Position numbers and translations under genes: made by a program. Source: Betaproteobacteria bacterium UBA1934 (lineage in GTDB: Bacteria; Pseudomonadota; Gammaproteobacteria; Burkholderiales; Rhodocyclaceae). From it: DNA of 64,000 nt. Location of the stretch: NCBI GenBank assembly GCA_002337055.1, contig DDFG01000001.1, positions 297,061 to 361,060 on the forward strand, written 5' to 3'. Shown here one piece after another: positions 62,048-64,000 of this stretch (its first letter is position 1; each line of letters starts with the position of its first letter). Under the pieces are notes generated by a model. That model had not been told where the DNA came from. It saw only the letters and a program-made list of their open reading frames with translations, and did no database searches.

Positions 62048-63697
62048 ATGCTGTTGCACCTTGCTATACGCGATTTTGTGATTGTCGATCGTCTCGAACT
62101 CGACTTTGCGTCCGGTTTTTCGGCATTGACCGGTGAAACCGGCGCCGGAAAATCCATTCTGATCGACGCGCTGGCGCTGGCTCTTGGGGAGCGCGCGGAT
62201 GCAGGCGTGGTCCGCGCGGGTAGCGAAAAGGCCGAAGTTGCGGCAACTTTCGATATTGCCCGGTTATCGTCAGTTTCCGCCTGGTTGATCGCCAATGACC
62301 TGGAGACTGGCGACGAATTGCTGCTCAGACGGGTGATCGATGGGAGTGGGCGTTCCCGGGCCTACATCAACGGTTCACCCGCCACCGTTCAACAGTTGCG
62401 CGAGGTTTCCGACCACCTGATCGATATTCATGGACAGCACGCACACCAGTCTTTGCTGCGTGCCGATGCTCAGCGCGCGCTGCTGGATGGCCACGCAGGA
62501 TTGGCCGGTCTGGCGTCAGAAGTTGCTGCCGCCTTTCAGGCATGGCGCACCGCCGAAAAAACCTGGCGCGATCTGGCAGCAAGGGGAGAGGCGCTGATGC
62601 GAGAACGCGAGCAACTCGAATGGCAGATTCAGGAGCTCGATGCGCTGGCTTTTTCAGCGGACGAATGGAGCGAACTGGAAACAGAACACAAGCGCCTTTC
62701 CCATGCCGCCAGTCTGATCGAGGGAGCGCAGTTTGCGCTTGCCACGCTGGCCGACGGCGAAGTGGCCTGTGGTGCCCAGATCGACAGCGTGGCGGCCCGC
62801 CTGGATAACCTGGCTGAATTCGACCCAGCGCTGGCGGCGGTGGCGGACTTGCTGGAGTCGGTGCAGGCCGAGTTGGGCGAAGCAATCTCCAGCCTGCGAA
62901 GGTACGCCGACCGCGCCGATCTCGACCCTGAACGTCTGGCCGAAACTGAACGCCGGCTCGAAGCGGTGCATGACATGGCGCGCAAATATCGTTGTCGTCC
63001 GGAAGAACTGCCCCATCTGCTCGCTGGCTGGCGTGCGCGTTGGGCAGACTTGGGTGAAAACGCCGATCCGGCCGCTTTGCAAGCGCGCGCGCTGGAAGCC
63101 GAAGCGGGCTATCGGGCGCTGGCCGAACGACTCTCGGCAGGCCGGCGGCCAGCCGCGGCTCGACTCGCAGAGGAGGTGTCGGCGCTGATGCGGCAACTTG
63201 CCCTGGGCAGCGGCCATCTCGAAGTGGCCCTGATGCCGGTGGTCGGCGGCGCGGCATTCGGTCTGGAACAGGTGGAACTGCGGGTCGGGGGGTTGGCCGG
63301 CAGCGAGGCGCGGCCGCTTTCCAAGGTGGTTTCCGGTGGCGAACTCTCGCGCATCAGTCTGGCAATCCAGGTTGTGACATCGCGTTCCGCCAGCGTGCCC
63401 ACGCTGATTTTCGACGAGGTGGACGTGGGTATCGGCGGCGGCGTTGCCGAGATTGTCGGGCGCTTGTTGCGCGAACTGGGTGACGAACGGCAGGTGCTCT
63501 GCGTGACGCATTTGCCGCAAGTGGCGGCGCGCGCGCGCGCGCAATGGCAGGTCAGCAAGACGCAACGCGACGGCGTCACCCTGAGCCGGATCGAAGCGTT
63601 GGACGATTCCGGGCGTGTCGAAGAAATCGCCCGGATGCTGGGTGGCGTCGAAATCACCGCAATTACCCGGCAGCACGCCCGCGAATTGTTGGGTTGA
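62048..63697 (+). CDS. recN: DNA repair protein RecN
   Basis: RecN is an SMC-like ATPase acting in double-strand-break repair. It has 549 residues. Walker A is GETGAGKS (29-36) in FSALTGETGAGKSILIDAL. A coiled-coil middle section follows, then the signature VVSGGELSRISLAIQVV and Walker B PTLIFDEVDVGIGG. A (GC)8 run lies in the segment for LPQVAARARAQWQVSK. I see no LexA box in the 12-base gap upstream, so any SOS control would act further up. Confidence 0.97.
   Translation: MLLHLAIRDFVIVDRLELDFASGFSALTGETGAGKSILIDALALALGERADAGVVRAGSEKAEVAATFDIARLSSVSAWLIANDLETGDELLLRRVIDGSGRSRAYINGSPATVQQLREVSDHLIDIHGQHAHQSLLRADAQRALLDGHAGLAGLASEVAAAFQAWRTAEKTWRDLAARGEALMREREQLEWQIQELDALAFSADEWSELETEHKRLSHAASLIEGAQFALATLADGEVACGAQIDSVAARLDNLAEFDPALAAVADLLESVQAELGEAISSLRRYADRADLDPERLAETERRLEAVHDMARKYRCRPEELPHLLAGWRARWADLGENADPAALQARALEAEAGYRALAERLSAGRRPAAARLAEEVSALMRQLALGSGHLEVALMPVVGGAAFGLEQVELRVGGLAGSEARPLSKVVSGGELSRISLAIQVVTSRSASVPTLIFDEVDVGIGGGVAEIVGRLLRELGDERQVLCVTHLPQVAARARAQWQVSKTQRDGVTLSRIEALDDSGRVEEIARMLGGVEITAITRQHARELLG
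63527..63542. repeat. (GC)8 dinucleotide repeat inside recN
   Basis: Sixteen bases of uninterrupted GC repeat encode part of AARARAQ just after the conserved THLPQV. Gain or loss of one unit would frameshift the last 50 or so codons. Confidence 0.9.
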
Positions 63698-63749
63698 TAG
63701 TGGGCCTAGAGCGGCTTTCCGCCGTTGGCGAAGCGGATCGCTATCGCCG

Positions 63750-64000
63750 TTACCCCTTCTTTTCGCGATTGGGGCAGTTCGCCTTGGCGCAAGAGGCGTA
63801 CAGATACAGTGCGTGATCGTGGATACGAAAGCCGCGCTCCTCGGCAATGCGATTTTGCCGAGCCTCGATTTCGGAATCGAAAAATTCCTCCACACGCCCG
63901 CAGTCAACACAAACCAGATGGTCATGATGCTTGCCGTGGTTGATTTCGAAAACCGCGCGGCCTCCTTCGAAGAAGTGGCGCTCTAACAAGCCGGCCTGCT
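63750..64000 (-). CDS. fur: Ferric uptake regulator family protein, 3' part (5' end outside window)
   Basis: This is the C-terminal 82 codons of a Fur-type metal-responsive repressor; the frame is open through the window edge, so a TTG at 63989 is not the start. Visible residues QAGLLERHFFEGGRAVFEIN, HGKHHDHLVCVDCGRVEEFFD and the second Cys pair ASCAKANCPNREK match the dimerisation domain of iron-type Fur, including the HHDHLVCVDCG metal site. It converges with recN. The DNA-binding domain cannot be checked. Confidence 0.93.
   Translation of the reverse strand, partial: QAGLLERHFFEGGRAVFEINHGKHHDHLVCVDCGRVEEFFDSEIEARQNRIAEERGFRIHDHALYLYASCAKANCPNREKKG

Overview
The window reads as a stretch of core chromosome from a betaproteobacterium, probably of the Rhodocyclales or a neighbouring order. 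The basis is gene content and order, high GC, near-wall-to-wall coding on both strands, and very frequent ATGA/GTGA/TGATG stop-start overlaps. This placement is inference from familiar neighbourhoods (leuCDB-asd-fimV-truA-trpFBA-accD-folC-SPOR-cvpA-purF-metZ; hrcA-hemH; grpE-dnaK-dnaJ; nadK-recN-fur) and was not tested by a search. I see no rRNA, tRNA, CRISPR array, insertion sequence or prophage, and no gene-free stretch longer than about 300 bases.

Region by region. 1-5.2 kb: the 3' end of argG, a small DUF2788 membrane protein, ppnP, yajQ, a class I glutamine amidotransferase-like gene, a retropepsin-like protease, a small coiled-coil protein, a CoA-pyrophosphatase-type Nudix gene and a CobD/CbiB-family membrane protein. 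5.3-7.8 kb: a strongly codon-biased three-gene operon of an SCP2-type thiolase, an unrecognised 99-residue protein and a short-chain dehydrogenase, closed by a clear terminator. 7.8-11.4 kb: two tandem paralogous chemoreceptors with C-terminal cytoplasmic sensory regions. 11.5-18.8 kb: rsgA, an M48 protease, orn, an ArnT-like glycosyltransferase, rpmE, rho, trxA and an acetate-type transporter. 19-21.7 kb: aroC, a YdcH-like protein and an MFS transporter whose start codon lies in a perfect hairpin. 21.7-26.3 kb: leucine biosynthesis (leuC, an embedded entericidin-like lipoprotein, leuD, leuB) and asd. 26.4-39.9 kb: fimV, then a tightly overlapped chain from an EcfT-like gene through truA, trpFBA, accD, folC, a SPOR protein, cvpA and purF to metZ.

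39.9-43.2 kb holds the least explained locus. It has a double zinc-ribbon/FHA protein, divergent from a double zinc-ribbon membrane protein with seven D/E-x-T-x-x-T-P-R-like repeats and a Thr-rich linker, followed by a polytopic membrane protein ending in a zinc ribbon. A Ser/Thr kinase with a cyclic-nucleotide-binding-like domain lies 10 kb away, so a phosphothreonine-FHA relay is a reasonable hypothesis. 43.2-47.4 kb is a five-gene envelope operon (TPR/NTF2-like protein, L,D-transpeptidase/NTF2-like protein, ppiA, ppiB, lpxH) in which lpxH seems to need a non-canonical start codon. 47.5-53.7 kb: cysS, an alpha/beta hydrolase and grpE-dnaK-dnaJ behind a textbook sigma-32 promoter. 53.7-64 kb: the kinase, a hemerythrin-like protein, trxC, hemH, hrcA, a periplasmic binding protein coupled to a diguanylate cyclase, nadK, recN and the 3' part of a fur-family gene cut by the window edge.

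Most genes are housekeeping: amino-acid and nucleotide synthesis, proteostasis, envelope maintenance and redox. The accessory signal is concentrated in the chemoreceptor pair, the thiolase operon, the zinc-ribbon/FHA locus with the kinase, and the binding-protein/cyclase pair.
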